Below, one piece after another: positions 9,283 to 20,000 of a stretch of 64,000 nt of DNA (positions are counted from its first letter, which is position 1; every line of letters starts with the position of its first letter). This DNA comes from Ignavibacteria bacterium. Lineage in GTDB: Bacteria; Bacteroidota; Ignavibacteria; Tepidaquicellales; Tepidaquicellaceae. The position numbers and the translations under genes are program-made. The DNA lies in the NCBI GenBank assembly GCA_016719565.1, contig JADJYU010000005.1:434001-498000 (forward strand), written 5' to 3'. Below the pieces are notes generated by a model that saw nothing but the letters and a program-made list of their open reading frames with translations, was not told the DNA's origin and made no database searches.

Positions 9283-10731
9283 CTGAAAAATTCAACGACA
9301 ATATCGCTTTTAAAACTTATAAAGCCGGAAGAATGGTCGGAATTCCGGAAATTTGTATCATCTTCTTATTTTAATATGGGAAGGAATTATGACGGTCTTG
9401 TGAATATTTTATCAAACTTTCATCCGGAATTTGATTCGGATGAATTGACTAAGGAGAATATATACAAAAGACTTTATCCCGGAAAAAAATTTAAGGAAAG
9501 TGTTATTAATACTGTTCTCTCCGGACTTAATCAGTTGTGCGATGAGTTTTTTGTAAATCAGGATTTCAGGAATGATCAGCAGCGGGATGTAAGATTATTA
9601 AGACAATATTGTAAAAGAGGATACAAACCAAAAGCGGATAAAATTGTATCGAGACTTGAAAAATTTATTGAAAGACCTGCCGTTAATATTCTGGAGTATT
9701 TTAAAAGAATGGAGTTATTAGATGCAATGGATATATATTATACAAGTCATGACAAAAGGAGCGTGCGGCATCAGCATCTTATAAGATCTCTGCTTAATCT
9801 GGATTATTATTTTATTATACAGTCACTGATCTTCAAAAAAGAATTGTCCTCCGGTAATCTCTATGCTGAAAATAAACCCGATGATACACTGCCGTTGAAG
9901 ATCTACAACGAAATTAATTTTGACAAATTAATAGAATTGATTGAAAAAGAAGACCCGGAAAATTCACTTCTGCTGAGTATTTATTTCTTAATTGTGAAAA
10001 CTTACAGTGATAAATTCGATGATATTAATTATAATAAGTTAAGAGAGCTTGTTACAGTAAACTTAAAAGTATTTGATTTTGATACATGTAAATATCTGTT
10101 ACTCAATCTTCAGCTGATAAACACAATGAGGCTGAATGAAGGAAGAAAGGAGTATGAAAAAGAATGGTACGAAATTTCAAAAATTCTTATTGAAGGAAAA
10201 TTTTATGACAGGGATGAGAACTGGTTCAGGGCTTCACACTTCCGTTCGATAGTTAAAACAGGTATTAGTATGGGAGATATTGAATACATTGAGCTGTTCA
10301 TAAAAAATTTTACAGAAAGACTGGAGCCAAATCTTCGCGCACCGCTTAAGCATTTCGCTCAGGCAAATGTTTTATTTGAAAAAAAAATGTACAATGAATC
10401 CTTAGACAATATTCTAAGAGCTGAACTGAACAATACGCTTTACAAAATTGACGCCAGAAGGTTAACAGCGAAAATTTATTATGAGACTGATTCTATTGAG
10501 AACCTTCAGTCATACCTGGACGCCTTTTCTCATTTTCTGAAAAATATCAGGACCATTGATAAAACTATTATCAACAGAAATAAAAGATTCATCAAACATC
10601 TGAAGAAATTAATAAGAATAAAAGATTCCGCCCGTGATCAGTATGAATTAGATCTTCTTAAAAATTCAATATTAAATGAAAACGTATCTGAAAAAAACTG
10701 GCTTTTGAATAAATTAGCTGAATTTATTTAA
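9283..10731 (+). CDS. SPYFN-family helical protein, copy 2, probable CTG start
   Basis: The first in-frame ATG is at 9376, but translation upstream to the stop at 9250 gives the full family N-terminus: LKNSTTISLLKLIKPEEW, then FRKFVSSSYFNMGRN. This aligns residue for residue with MKDSKLINLIKTFTPHEF of copy 3 if the CTG at 9283 is the start. No ATG, GTG or TTG exists in that stretch. Either CTG (or ATT at 9265) initiates, or the start codon has mutated and a protein lacking 31 conserved residues is made from 9376. The full form has 482 residues. LYPGKKF follows the SPYFN-like motif, and the C-terminus ends ...KNWLLNKLAEFI. The gene is divergent from the 1191-residue surface protein. Confidence 0.8.
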   Translation: MKNSTTISLLKLIKPEEWSEFRKFVSSSYFNMGRNYDGLVNILSNFHPEFDSDELTKENIYKRLYPGKKFKESVINTVLSGLNQLCDEFFVNQDFRNDQQRDVRLLRQYCKRGYKPKADKIVSRLEKFIERPAVNILEYFKRMELLDAMDIYYTSHDKRSVRHQHLIRSLLNLDYYFIIQSLIFKKELSSGNLYAENKPDDTLPLKIYNEINFDKLIELIEKEDPENSLLLSIYFLIVKTYSDKFDDINYNKLRELVTVNLKVFDFDTCKYLLLNLQLINTMRLNEGRKEYEKEWYEISKILIEGKFYDRDENWFRASHFRSIVKTGISMGDIEYIELFIKNFTERLEPNLRAPLKHFAQANVLFEKKMYNESLDNILRAELNNTLYKIDARRLTAKIYYETDSIENLQSYLDAFSHFLKNIRTIDKTIINRNKRFIKHLKKLIRIKDSARDQYELDLLKNSILNENVSEKNWLLNKLAEFI

Positions 10732-10740
10732 CTTTAAATT

Positions 10741-10867
10741 TCAAATGACAAATGATGATAAATGTTAAATGATAAATGTTAAATGATAAATGTTAAATGA
10801 TAAATGTTAAATGATAAATGATAAATGATAAATGATAAATGTTGAATGATAAATAATAAATGACGAA
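10741..10867. repeat. Heptamer array (GATAAAT/GTTAAAT)
   Basis: About seventeen units of seven bases alternate ATGATAA and ATGTTAA, giving a 14-base higher-order period in the first half and pure ATGATAA in the second. The array starts ten bases after the stop of SPYFN copy 2. Confidence 0.85.
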
Positions 10868-10960
10868 TTACAAATCTTAGTTTACAGATATATCTTTTTA
10901 ATATATCCTAAAGTAAAATTCGAAACTCGTCATTCGAAACTGCTTTTACTAACCACCAAA

Positions 10961-10995
10961 TATTAACTACTAACTATTAACTACTAACTATTAAG
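10961..10995 (-). repeat. Heptamer array (TTAATAG family)
   Basis: About five CTATTAA/CTACTAA units lead straight into the stop codon (10991-10993) of the LamG surface gene, in the same gene-relative orientation as at other surface genes. Confidence 0.85.
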
Positions 10996-13423
10996 GTGTT
11001 ATTTTGCCCACAAAGTTAAACGAATTATTATCCGCAAACACCGCATCGGCAACGTCAATAATTCCGTCTCCGTTTGTGTCCGTCGGCAAATATCCTGAGT
11101 TGAAATTAAATGCGTCGTTATCAATCAGACTTCCGTCGGTCAGATCTATCGTCCCGTCCTGATTCACATCACCGCTGTACATTCCATATCTCACGGGAGA
11201 AGTATCAACTATGAGCTCATTGTTTCCAAATACAGTAGTGTCTGTTACATCAAACCTGTAAAACGGAGTTAATTCAGTGAACCTTAATTTACTGGCTGCC
11301 CACGTCTCTATGGTATTTCTGTGCCCGACCTGCAGGTAATATTCCTGAAGGTAGTTTATGTTACCGAAGCTTAAAGTCGCCGACCCGGATGTATGATAGA
11401 GTGCCTTTGATGAAGACACAATATTATACGGAACTTCAATTTCCCGCAGGTAAGTAAAAATAGTATCCGGTATTAGGGCATTGCTTTCCGCATTATAAAA
11501 TCCCTGCAGGAGAAATATGAATCCAAAGTTGAATTCAGGTGTTGTCATATTATTAAATCTGATCCCCCAGCCATACAGCCTTCCTATATCTCCGCTTGTT
11601 TTATCCCGTACTCTGATACTCCAATCCCCTTTTGTATTTTTGCCGGAGAAAAATGAGTTCATATTATTCAGCGGCTTTATTGCAGAACAAAAGGAACTGT
11701 AGTTATTATTCAACGAACTGTCCGACTGATCATCAAACATCAGTGAAAGATTATTATCGGATGAATTCGTTATACTGCCGTCAAATATTATCAGCGAGTC
11801 CGGTGATGAGTTCTTAAAAATGGTTATTACAATGTTTGAAATGTTCTGATGATTAAGATGTACGAAGACATCAATATCAGAAATTGTATAATCAAGATAA
11901 GTAGCCTGGCTGTTTGTTATTGTTCCTTCAGTTCCTGATGCAGGTATCCTCGTATTAGCCGGTTTAAAATAAAACGCCTTATGATAGTCATCTGACTCTG
12001 TGTTCAGCAGAGGAGATCTGGGCTGACCGGGTGTCTGTGCAGGATGGCTGAACCGCGCATCATTTTTGAAATAAAGAACCGGTCCGTCATCTTCACCGTT
12101 ATCAAATGTATTTCCGTCAAGATTGTAACAGACATTTTTTATTCCGGGCTCTGTATCGTCTGACGCTTCAAGACTTTTAAACAAACGGAAATCAATTTCC
12201 CTGTCAGAAAATTCTCTGCCTGTAATTCTTACCTCGTCTATAAACCCGTTGAAACACTCCGTAGAGCCGGCACTGCCTCCGATATAAAATGAATCAGTTG
12301 ATGATGGAATACTTCCTGAATTATAAGGTATTGATCCTCTGTATGTTCCATTCTGATAATATTCAATTTCATCGGACTGATTGGAATAAACAATCGCAAT
12401 ATGGGACCATTGTGACAGAGGCGAACCAACATGCAGTATTCTTGGTGCATCGTTAATAATTACTTTCATGCTGGCAGATGAGACCGAAACAGAAAAAGCT
12501 GTTACGGCGCCTGAGGCTTTTCTTATAAGTGTTGACATATTTCCGTCACGGGGATAATACCAGCACTCAAACAAAATATCATCTGTCGGAAAAAAAGACA
12601 GATCATCTTTTCCTGCAAGATAGTCGTCGGTTCCGTCTAGCTCTGCGCTTTCATTCTGATCAATAGTATGATAAGGCTGATGAGTCTGATCTTTTGCTGT
12701 GACGTTTCTCGGAATTCCGCTATTTCCGTTTCCGGAAAAATCATCAGCCGTAAACGGAGTTATGTTACTTTGTCTTTGAAAAGTCATTGACAAACCTAAT
12801 CCGTTATAAACTCCGCTTGACGTACACAATGATGTTCTCATGTATCTGTTTACTTCATCAGCGCTCAGGTCCCTGTTCCATATTCTGACTTCATCAAGCT
12901 GACCGTTAAATGGTGTCGAAGCTCCTGATATCCCAATGAATAATGAATCGGAATTTGCAGCAGGCGCGCCTCCTGCGACCGCAGCAGTTGTATCTAAAAC
13001 TCCGTTTATGTATATGCTGAATAAATTTGCGGAAGAGTCATAAGTTGCTGATATGTGATTCCAATTATTTATTGTTACTGCAGAGGATGATCTTGAAATT
13101 AATCTCTGCGCGCCATTTGTTATCACGGAGAAACGGCCTGAAGTATTCAGACGTATTGCATATTTCAGCGAAGTTCCGAGTGAAGATCCTTTTGCAATGA
13201 TTCCTTTTGATGCACCTGAAAGTGACGCCGGATTTACCCATGCTTCTATAGTAAAACTTCCTGTCAGATCTATTGAAGAAGAATTCTGAACCCGTACATA
13301 GCTTGCAGAATTTCCTGCAAAAAAGCAGGCTTGATTCCAGTACATTTGTGAGAATGTAATGTCCGGCGCTGTGAAGAAAAAAATAAATACGAGAACTGAA
13401 AGAAAGGGATAATGAGTTTTCAT
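10991..13423 (-). CDS. Secreted double-LamG, P-domain protein with dockerin-like tail
   Basis: This 810-residue protein has a signal peptide (1-25). Two LamG-like jelly rolls (about 28-205 and 255-410) carry the usual signatures: FTIEAWVNP and FNGQLDEVRIWNRDLSADEV in the first, FNGFIDEVRITGREFSD in the second. A proprotein-convertase P-domain (about 505-635) contains DIDVFVHLNHQNISNIVITI and GDWSIRVRD. The shared module (HRNTIETWA) and dockerin pair end the protein in GKITP. P-domains usually follow a protease, but none is present here, so this is a binding or adhesion protein. LamG domains often bind carbohydrate or glycoprotein, but the ligand is unknown. The next minus-strand gene upstream is 629 bases away. 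Confidence 0.9.
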   Translation of the reverse strand: MKTHYPFLSVLVFIFFFTAPDITFSQMYWNQACFFAGNSASYVRVQNSSSIDLTGSFTIEAWVNPASLSGASKGIIAKGSSLGTSLKYAIRLNTSGRFSVITNGAQRLISRSSSAVTINNWNHISATYDSSANLFSIYINGVLDTTAAVAGGAPAANSDSLFIGISGASTPFNGQLDEVRIWNRDLSADEVNRYMRTSLCTSSGVYNGLGLSMTFQRQSNITPFTADDFSGNGNSGIPRNVTAKDQTHQPYHTIDQNESAELDGTDDYLAGKDDLSFFPTDDILFECWYYPRDGNMSTLIRKASGAVTAFSVSVSSASMKVIINDAPRILHVGSPLSQWSHIAIVYSNQSDEIEYYQNGTYRGSIPYNSGSIPSSTDSFYIGGSAGSTECFNGFIDEVRITGREFSDREIDFRLFKSLEASDDTEPGIKNVCYNLDGNTFDNGEDDGPVLYFKNDARFSHPAQTPGQPRSPLLNTESDDYHKAFYFKPANTRIPASGTEGTITNSQATYLDYTISDIDVFVHLNHQNISNIVITIFKNSSPDSLIIFDGSITNSSDNNLSLMFDDQSDSSLNNNYSSFCSAIKPLNNMNSFFSGKNTKGDWSIRVRDKTSGDIGRLYGWGIRFNNMTTPEFNFGFIFLLQGFYNAESNALIPDTIFTYLREIEVPYNIVSSSKALYHTSGSATLSFGNINYLQEYYLQVGHRNTIETWAASKLRFTELTPFYRFDVTDTTVFGNNELIVDTSPVRYGMYSGDVNQDGTIDLTDGSLIDNDAFNFNSGYLPTDTNGDGIIDVADAVFADNNSFNFVGKITP

Positions 13424-14052
13424 TAATTTAACTTTTAAGTTTAAGAATACTTCAGTAAGAAATAAAATAATTATTTTTATTAATGTGTAAATAGTTTATA
13501 CCGATACAGGTGATCAGGTTTTCCGGGTAACAAAACAGGACCTAATACCTGATTGTCATCTCTGATGTGAAATTAGATAAGTAAGAAACTTATTTTCAGG
13601 GATGATTTAATTTATTGGTGGTAACATAATTATTTGACAGGTTCATTCAAAACAATAAATTGTCTATTCTTAGTCTTTGAAAATAAATAAGCAGTAAAAA
13701 TGTTTTACTTTTGGAAGAGAATTAAATGATTTGAACCTTTTTCAGGAATTTATTCTTAGTCTGTGAGCAAATAGTTTATAGTTAATAGTTAATAGTTAAA
13801 TTGATAATAGATTTGGTTAAGATCTAACGTCCCGCTTCTTATACATTAATATCAAATATAAAAAATAGTCCCGCCTACCGGAGATTGAAAGCAATTTCAA
13901 ATGCAAATGACGAATTTCAAATATTAGATTACAGATTATATCTTTAAATTTATCCGTAAGTAACATTTGAAACCCGTCATTTTGAAACTCGTCATTCGTA
14001 ACTGTTCTTATTAACTACTAACTATTAACTACTAACTATTAACTACTAACTA
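13424..14052. other. Gene-free region with partial repeats
   Basis: No credible gene is present in these 629 bases. CAGGT and ACCTG flank a weak hairpin near 13513-13553. TTCTTAGTCT occurs twice (about 13666 and 13753). A TTAATAG array lies at 13771-13800. From about 13915 the sequence matches the tail found before other surface-gene ends: TACAGATTATATCTTTAAAT, then paired ACCCGTCATT and ACTCGTCATT, then a CTATTAA array. Confidence 0.6.
13771..13800 (+). repeat. Short TTAATAG heptamer array
   Basis: About four units of TTAATAG lie on the plus strand inside the gap. Here the orientation is opposite to the flanking minus-strand genes, so the arrays do not always read with the nearest gene. Confidence 0.8.
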
Positions 14053-14056
14053 TTAA
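14009..14056 (-). repeat. Heptamer array (TTAATAG family)
   Basis: About six or seven CTATTAA/CTACTAA units end at the stop codon (14053-14055) of the 2242-residue gene and read TTAATAG in its sense. Confidence 0.85.
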
Positions 14057-17000
14057 GGAGTTATTTTTCCAACAAAGTTAAACGAATTATTATCCGCAAA
14101 CACCGCATCGGCAAGATCTGTAACTTCGTCCCCATTCAGATCAGTCGGCAGATATCCTGATTCGAAATTAAATGCGTCATTGTCTATAAGACTACCGTCA
14201 GCAAGATCTATTATACCGTCCTGATTTACATCGCCGCTGTAATTTCCGAAGCGTAATGGTGCTGCGTTTATCTGTGGCATGTTATCACCGTAAGCCTGCG
14301 TCGCTGCTGTTGAAAAATTATATGTCAGCATTGATGCAGTAAATATTTGTGCTGCCTTGCTCCATGTCTCAACCGAGTTTCTATGCCTGAGATCTAAATA
14401 ATAATTCACTTCGTTTACTGCTTTTGAAAATAAGAATGTTCCCTGCCCTGAAGAATTTACATTTGCCTTTGAAGAATCAACTATAGCATAAGGTGAAGAA
14501 CTATTTCTGATTTTCACCTGTACCGTATCTGAGATCATTGCATCAGTTCCGGAATCATAAAATCCCTGAATGAACATTGTCAGATTAAGCTGCTTTGTTG
14601 CCGGTAAAGAATTTCCTTTGACTGCAAAATCATAATTCTTTTCATCACAGTCTGTACTGGCAATATTGACGACAGCATTTTTGGTTCCTGCCGAGTCAGG
14701 AGTAAAAGTTAATGTGAATTTAGCAGAATCTCCGGGCATGATCTTTCCGGCAGGTGTCAATGTTCCGGGTGAGAATAATGATGCATTTGCACCTGTGATT
14801 GTTATACCGGTAATGTTAAGACTGTCGGTGCCGGTATTTTGAATCGTAAAAGTCCGGATTTTATTTCCGCCTGCAACTATTGTATCAAAGTCAGTATGAT
14901 TTGCCGAAGTCGTTGTTACTGTTCCATCGGGAATGCTTAAATTGTTTCCTTTAACATTGATCTCTGTCAGCGGAGAACCTGAAGCGAGATTTCTTAAAAT
15001 AGATATACCATTTATATTTGATTGTGCCAGGGTAATATCCGGCTTACCGTCGAGATCCAAATCTCCGGCTCTTGCTGTCTGAGGAGATGAGTTTGTAGAA
15101 AAATCCACCTTACCTGCAAAACTTCCTGAATTTATTACTCCAATCGAAGATGTATTGCGGAAGACCGACACCGTTGAGCTGTTTGCATTGCTAACAGTCA
15201 GATCGGTTTTGCCGTCACCGTCTATATCTCCTAAACTAACTGATCTGGGAGATGAACCTGTTACGAAATCCACTTTATTGGATAAGTCTATACTTCCTGC
15301 CGTAGATAAATTTCTGAAAACAGAAAGTGTTGAGCTGGTAGTATTTGCAACAACAATTTCGGCTTTACCGTCACCGTCTATATCTCCTAAACTAACTGAT
15401 CTGGGAGATGAACCTGTTGTGCGGCTTAGAGCCGAGCTGAAATTTAAATTGCCGGAAGTTGAGAGATTTTGTAAAACTGTTATTGTCGCTGAGCTATTGT
15501 TTGCAATTACAATATCGGGTTTCCCGTCACCATCAATATCTCCTATACCTACTGAAATCGGTAATGTTGCTGAACTGAAATCAACCCTTGGAGCAAAATT
15601 AATATTTCCTACAGTTGAAGTATTCAGAAATAATGAAACATTGTTATTGGAAAGGTTTGTCACTGCCAGATCAGGTTTACCGTCTCCGTCCAGATCACCT
15701 GTTGCCACTGATGTAGGATAAGATCCTGTGCTGAAATTAGATTTTAAAGCAAAGTTAATATTTCCCGGAGTGGATGTATTGCGCAATACTGAGATTGTAT
15801 TGTCATTGGAATTGACACTTATTATATCAGGTTTTCCGTCACCGTCTAGATCTCCGGAATTAATGTCAAATTGACCTGAGCCTACAGCAAAACTGATTTT
15901 CGATCCAAGGTTAAGTAAACCAATGGAAGATATATTCCGCATTATTGAAACTGAATCGGCTGCAATAAAAGAAGCGACATCAGGTTTCCCGTCTTCGTCA
16001 AAATCAGTTATATTTAAACCCGTAGCCGGTTGATTCACAAAGTCAAGCTTTGAGGCAAACTCGGGCAGAGGGCAGGAAGTGAAAGTAACCCTGAAAGGTT
16101 TTGATGAATAACAGGTAAGATTTGATGCAAGATTTGTAACGGATATGTTTTTATGATCAGCTCCTGCCGGAACTATTACTGTAAGGCTTGTGCCGGTTGC
16201 TGCGGTAACAGGTACTTTCACTGCGCCAAAATAAACTGCGTTGTTTGAGGGTACGGGATTAAAGCCTACTCCCCCAATTGTAACAGTAGTTCCTACAGGT
16301 CCGCTTTCGGGAGTGAATGATTGAAATATATAAGCGCTGATTATATAAGAGTTAATGGTTCCTCCAACCGGGAATGCAATAGATGTCAAATTTACCGATG
16401 AGGGTTTTGCGGAAAACGTTCCGTTTGTTATTCCTACATTTACAGCACCGAACGGCCTAATGTCCTGAGCTGTTACAAAGTATTGTATAGTATCCTGACC
16501 GGTTAAAGCTCCGTTCAGTAAGGTATAATTGATTGTAAAATCAAATGGTGAGACAGAGCCGGAGGCTTCGGAATATTTCCAGCCCCCAGTAGAGTTTGTA
16601 TTGTCATAAAAAGAATTTACGTCCTGCTTTCTTTTAAAAAATACTCTCGGACGCGAGCCGGATGTACCCTGAACTCCGCTCGCATCTGTAATTACAACAT
16701 TGGTCAAGGAAACATTTGACATGTTGCTTGTATTCAGCAGATTGGAATATGAAATAGATGGTGCGGTATTATCAACTGTAATTGCCTTAAACCCTTCCTG
16801 AGGATTGGAAATATAATTTGAAAAATATTTCCATGGTCCGAACTTCTGATATGGATTATTCACAAGATTGTATTGAACTCGTGCTCTCCATTTATAAACC
16901 TTATTTGTAAGCAGACCTGAAACATCAACGTTAAGCGGAGTGCCTCCGATTAAAAGGTCAGTGTTAGCTCCTGACCCGGATGATGAAACACTGTTTGTAA

Positions 17001-20000
17001 TTATTGATCCGCTGAAGGGGACACCATTAGCCTTATATTCGTAAACAATTTTCCCGTCCGATCTTCCGAAAGGATTTTTTGTGAAAGTATTTAATCTTAC
17101 CTGTCCGTTTGTTCCCGATAGTCCGCCGGATGTTATTACAAAACTGGTACCTGGTTTAAACTGTCTGACTGTTGCTCTCTTACCAGTAATTCCATTACCA
17201 TAAAAAACTGCAGCACGTCCCCCGGTTGTTGATGCGTTAAAACCACTTGCACCTGCAATTACTTCTGAATATCCGTCTCCGTTGACATCGCCCGCAGTCG
17301 AGACTGACACCCCGAGGAAAGCATTACTCACATCAAGTTCCATTATCCGGCTTGCTGTTGATGATAATCCGCTCGGAGATCCATTATATACATAAGTCCT
17401 TCCTTCGCTGCCTTGTCCGTTTGAAATGCCAGGTGCACCAACAATAACATCTGAATATCCGTCTCCGTTTACATCACCGGCTGTGCATACTGAATATCCA
17501 TATTGTGATGCTGCCTGATTGCTTTCTCCTGTCCAGTTAGGCGTTAAAGATAATCCGGTTAAAGATCCGTGGAACAGAAATGCACTGCCTTCGGCAGACT
17601 GTCCGTTAGAATATGTATGAGCACTTACGATCACATCGGAATACCCGTCACCGTTGACATCTCCTGCTGTTGAAACGCTGATACCTAATTGTCCGTTTGC
17701 CTGATTACTTTCAAAAGTCCAGTTGTGTGTTAAAGATAATCCTAATGCCGATCCGAAATAAACAAAAGTTTTTCCTTCGTCTAATTGTCCGTTGTCAAAT
17801 CCCATAGCCCCTATTATCACATCGCTATATCCATCACCGTTAACATCTCCGGCAGTTGAAACAGATACTCCAAATTTTGCATCTATCTGATCACCTTCTG
17901 CAGTCCAGTTGAATGATGAGGCTGGTCCGGTTGATGAACCAAAATAAACAAACACTTTACCTTCATTTGAGTCTCCGTTATCAAAATTCTGAGCTCCTAT
18001 TATCACATCGCTGTACCCGTCCCCGTTGACGTCTCCGGCAGTTGAAACAGAATATCCAAAAATAGCATCCACCTGATTGATCTCAAGAGTATGATTGGCT
18101 GATAAAGATAAACCCGAAGAGGATCCGTAATAAATAAAAGCCCCACCTTCATTTGATTCGCCGTTGCTATAATTATGTGCACCTACAATTACATCAGAAT
18201 AACCATCCCCGTTGACATCTCCGGCAGTTGAAACAGATACTCCAAAACCCGCATTGGTCCGATTGATTTCAGCTGTCCAGTTTGCAGTTAATGAAAGTCC
18301 GTTCGCAGAACCATGATATACAAATGCCCTCCCTTCGTTAGTCTCTCCGTTGTCATATAAATAAGCTCCTACTATCACATCGTTGTACCCGTCCCCGTTG
18401 ACGTCTCCGGCAGATGAAACAGATCGTCCAAAAGCGCCGCTTGCCTGATTGCCATCAGCTGTCCAGTTTGCAGCAGTGGAAGACAGTCCGTTTGGAGAGC
18501 CGTTATAAACAAATGCCGCTCCTTCATATTGATCTCCCGGATTAGGCACACTATAATTAAAAGAACCGATAATTACATCACTGATTCCGTCTCCGTTAAT
18601 ATCCCCGGCTGTTGCAACTTGAGAACCGAAGTAACTATAAATAACACTATCGGTCTGTTTCCAATCCGGTGTCAGTGGCAGTCCGGTTGAGCCTCCATAA
18701 AAAGCAGCTGCATAATCCAGATTATATAAACCAAATGGAACCCTGCCTGCATAAAAAATTACATCAGCATAGCCATCCCCGTTTACATCTCCGGCTGTTG
18801 ATACACAAGCACCCACCTGATCATTGGCAACATTGCTTTCATACGACCAGTTTGCATTTGACGGAATGCCCCCACCTGCTATAAGACCTACTGAGCTTCC
18901 ATACCATAAAAAAACCTTTCCTTCGTTTGTCTGTCCGTTATCAAAATTCAAAGCGCCAACTAAAATATCGGAGTACCCGTCTCCATTGACATCTCCTGCT
19001 GTCGATACACTATGTCCAAAGAAAGCTCCCGTCTGATTGCTTTCTGCTGTCCAGTTAGCAGTAGCCGTAGATATGCCCACTGATGACCCGTGATAAACCC
19101 AGACTCTACCTTCATTTGTTTGTCCATTTGATAAAGCGTCTCCTCCTATAATAACATCGGAATATCCGTCACCATTAATGTCTCCGGCAGTGGAAACTGA
19201 AAATCCACACAATCCCGTAGAACTGTTGCTTTCAACAGTAAAGTTTGCAGTTGCAGGTAAACCGGAAGCTGTTCCATAAAAAAAGTAAGTTCTTCCCTCT
19301 GATGTCTGTCCGTTTGAATAATAAGGTGCACCGATAATGATGTCAGAATATCCGTCACCGTTTACATCACCAGCAGTAGAAACGCTCCACCCAAAGTATG
19401 AACGGGTTTGATCACTCTCAGCCCACCAGTCTGCATTCGCGGGTGTACCGTTTGCACCAAGTCCGGTTGAGCTTCCAAACCACACAAATGCTTTTCCCTC
19501 AAATTTTTGTCCGTTGGTATACTGTTTCGCTCCGATTATAATGTCAGAGTATCCGTCGCCATTGACATCTCCCGCAGTTGAAACACTGTTTCCAAAATAA
19601 GCTGAATCCTGATCGCTTTCTGCTATCCAGTTTGCCGTCAGGGATAATCCTGTGGCAGAGCCGTGATAAACAAAAGCTCTTCCTTCTCTGCGATTACCGC
19701 CGTCATAGCCCTCTGCTCCGACTATCACATCACTGAACCCGTCGCCGTTAACATCTCCGGCAGTTGCGACACTGCAGCCCATGTAAGCACCGGCCTGATT
19801 GCTCTCTGCTTTCCAGCTTTGAGTAGTGGAAAGCGGGTCAATAGTTATCGGATAAACTGCGTCTTCGTCATTGACGACGATGGAAAAGGATTTGAGATCT
19901 TCTTGGATCTGCGATTTGGAATTTCGGATCTGGGATTTTTGATTTTCTATTTGTAATTTGTCATTTGTAGTTTGTAATTTTTCACTTTTCTCAAAATAGG

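Noticed and set aside
15155..15721. A plus-strand open frame of 188 codons inside the giant FG-GAP gene
   Set aside because: It is antisense to the seven VCBS repeats, and its own repeats (PSPSISPKLTDLGDEP) are only the reverse reading of GDIDGDGK motifs. It has no support as a gene.
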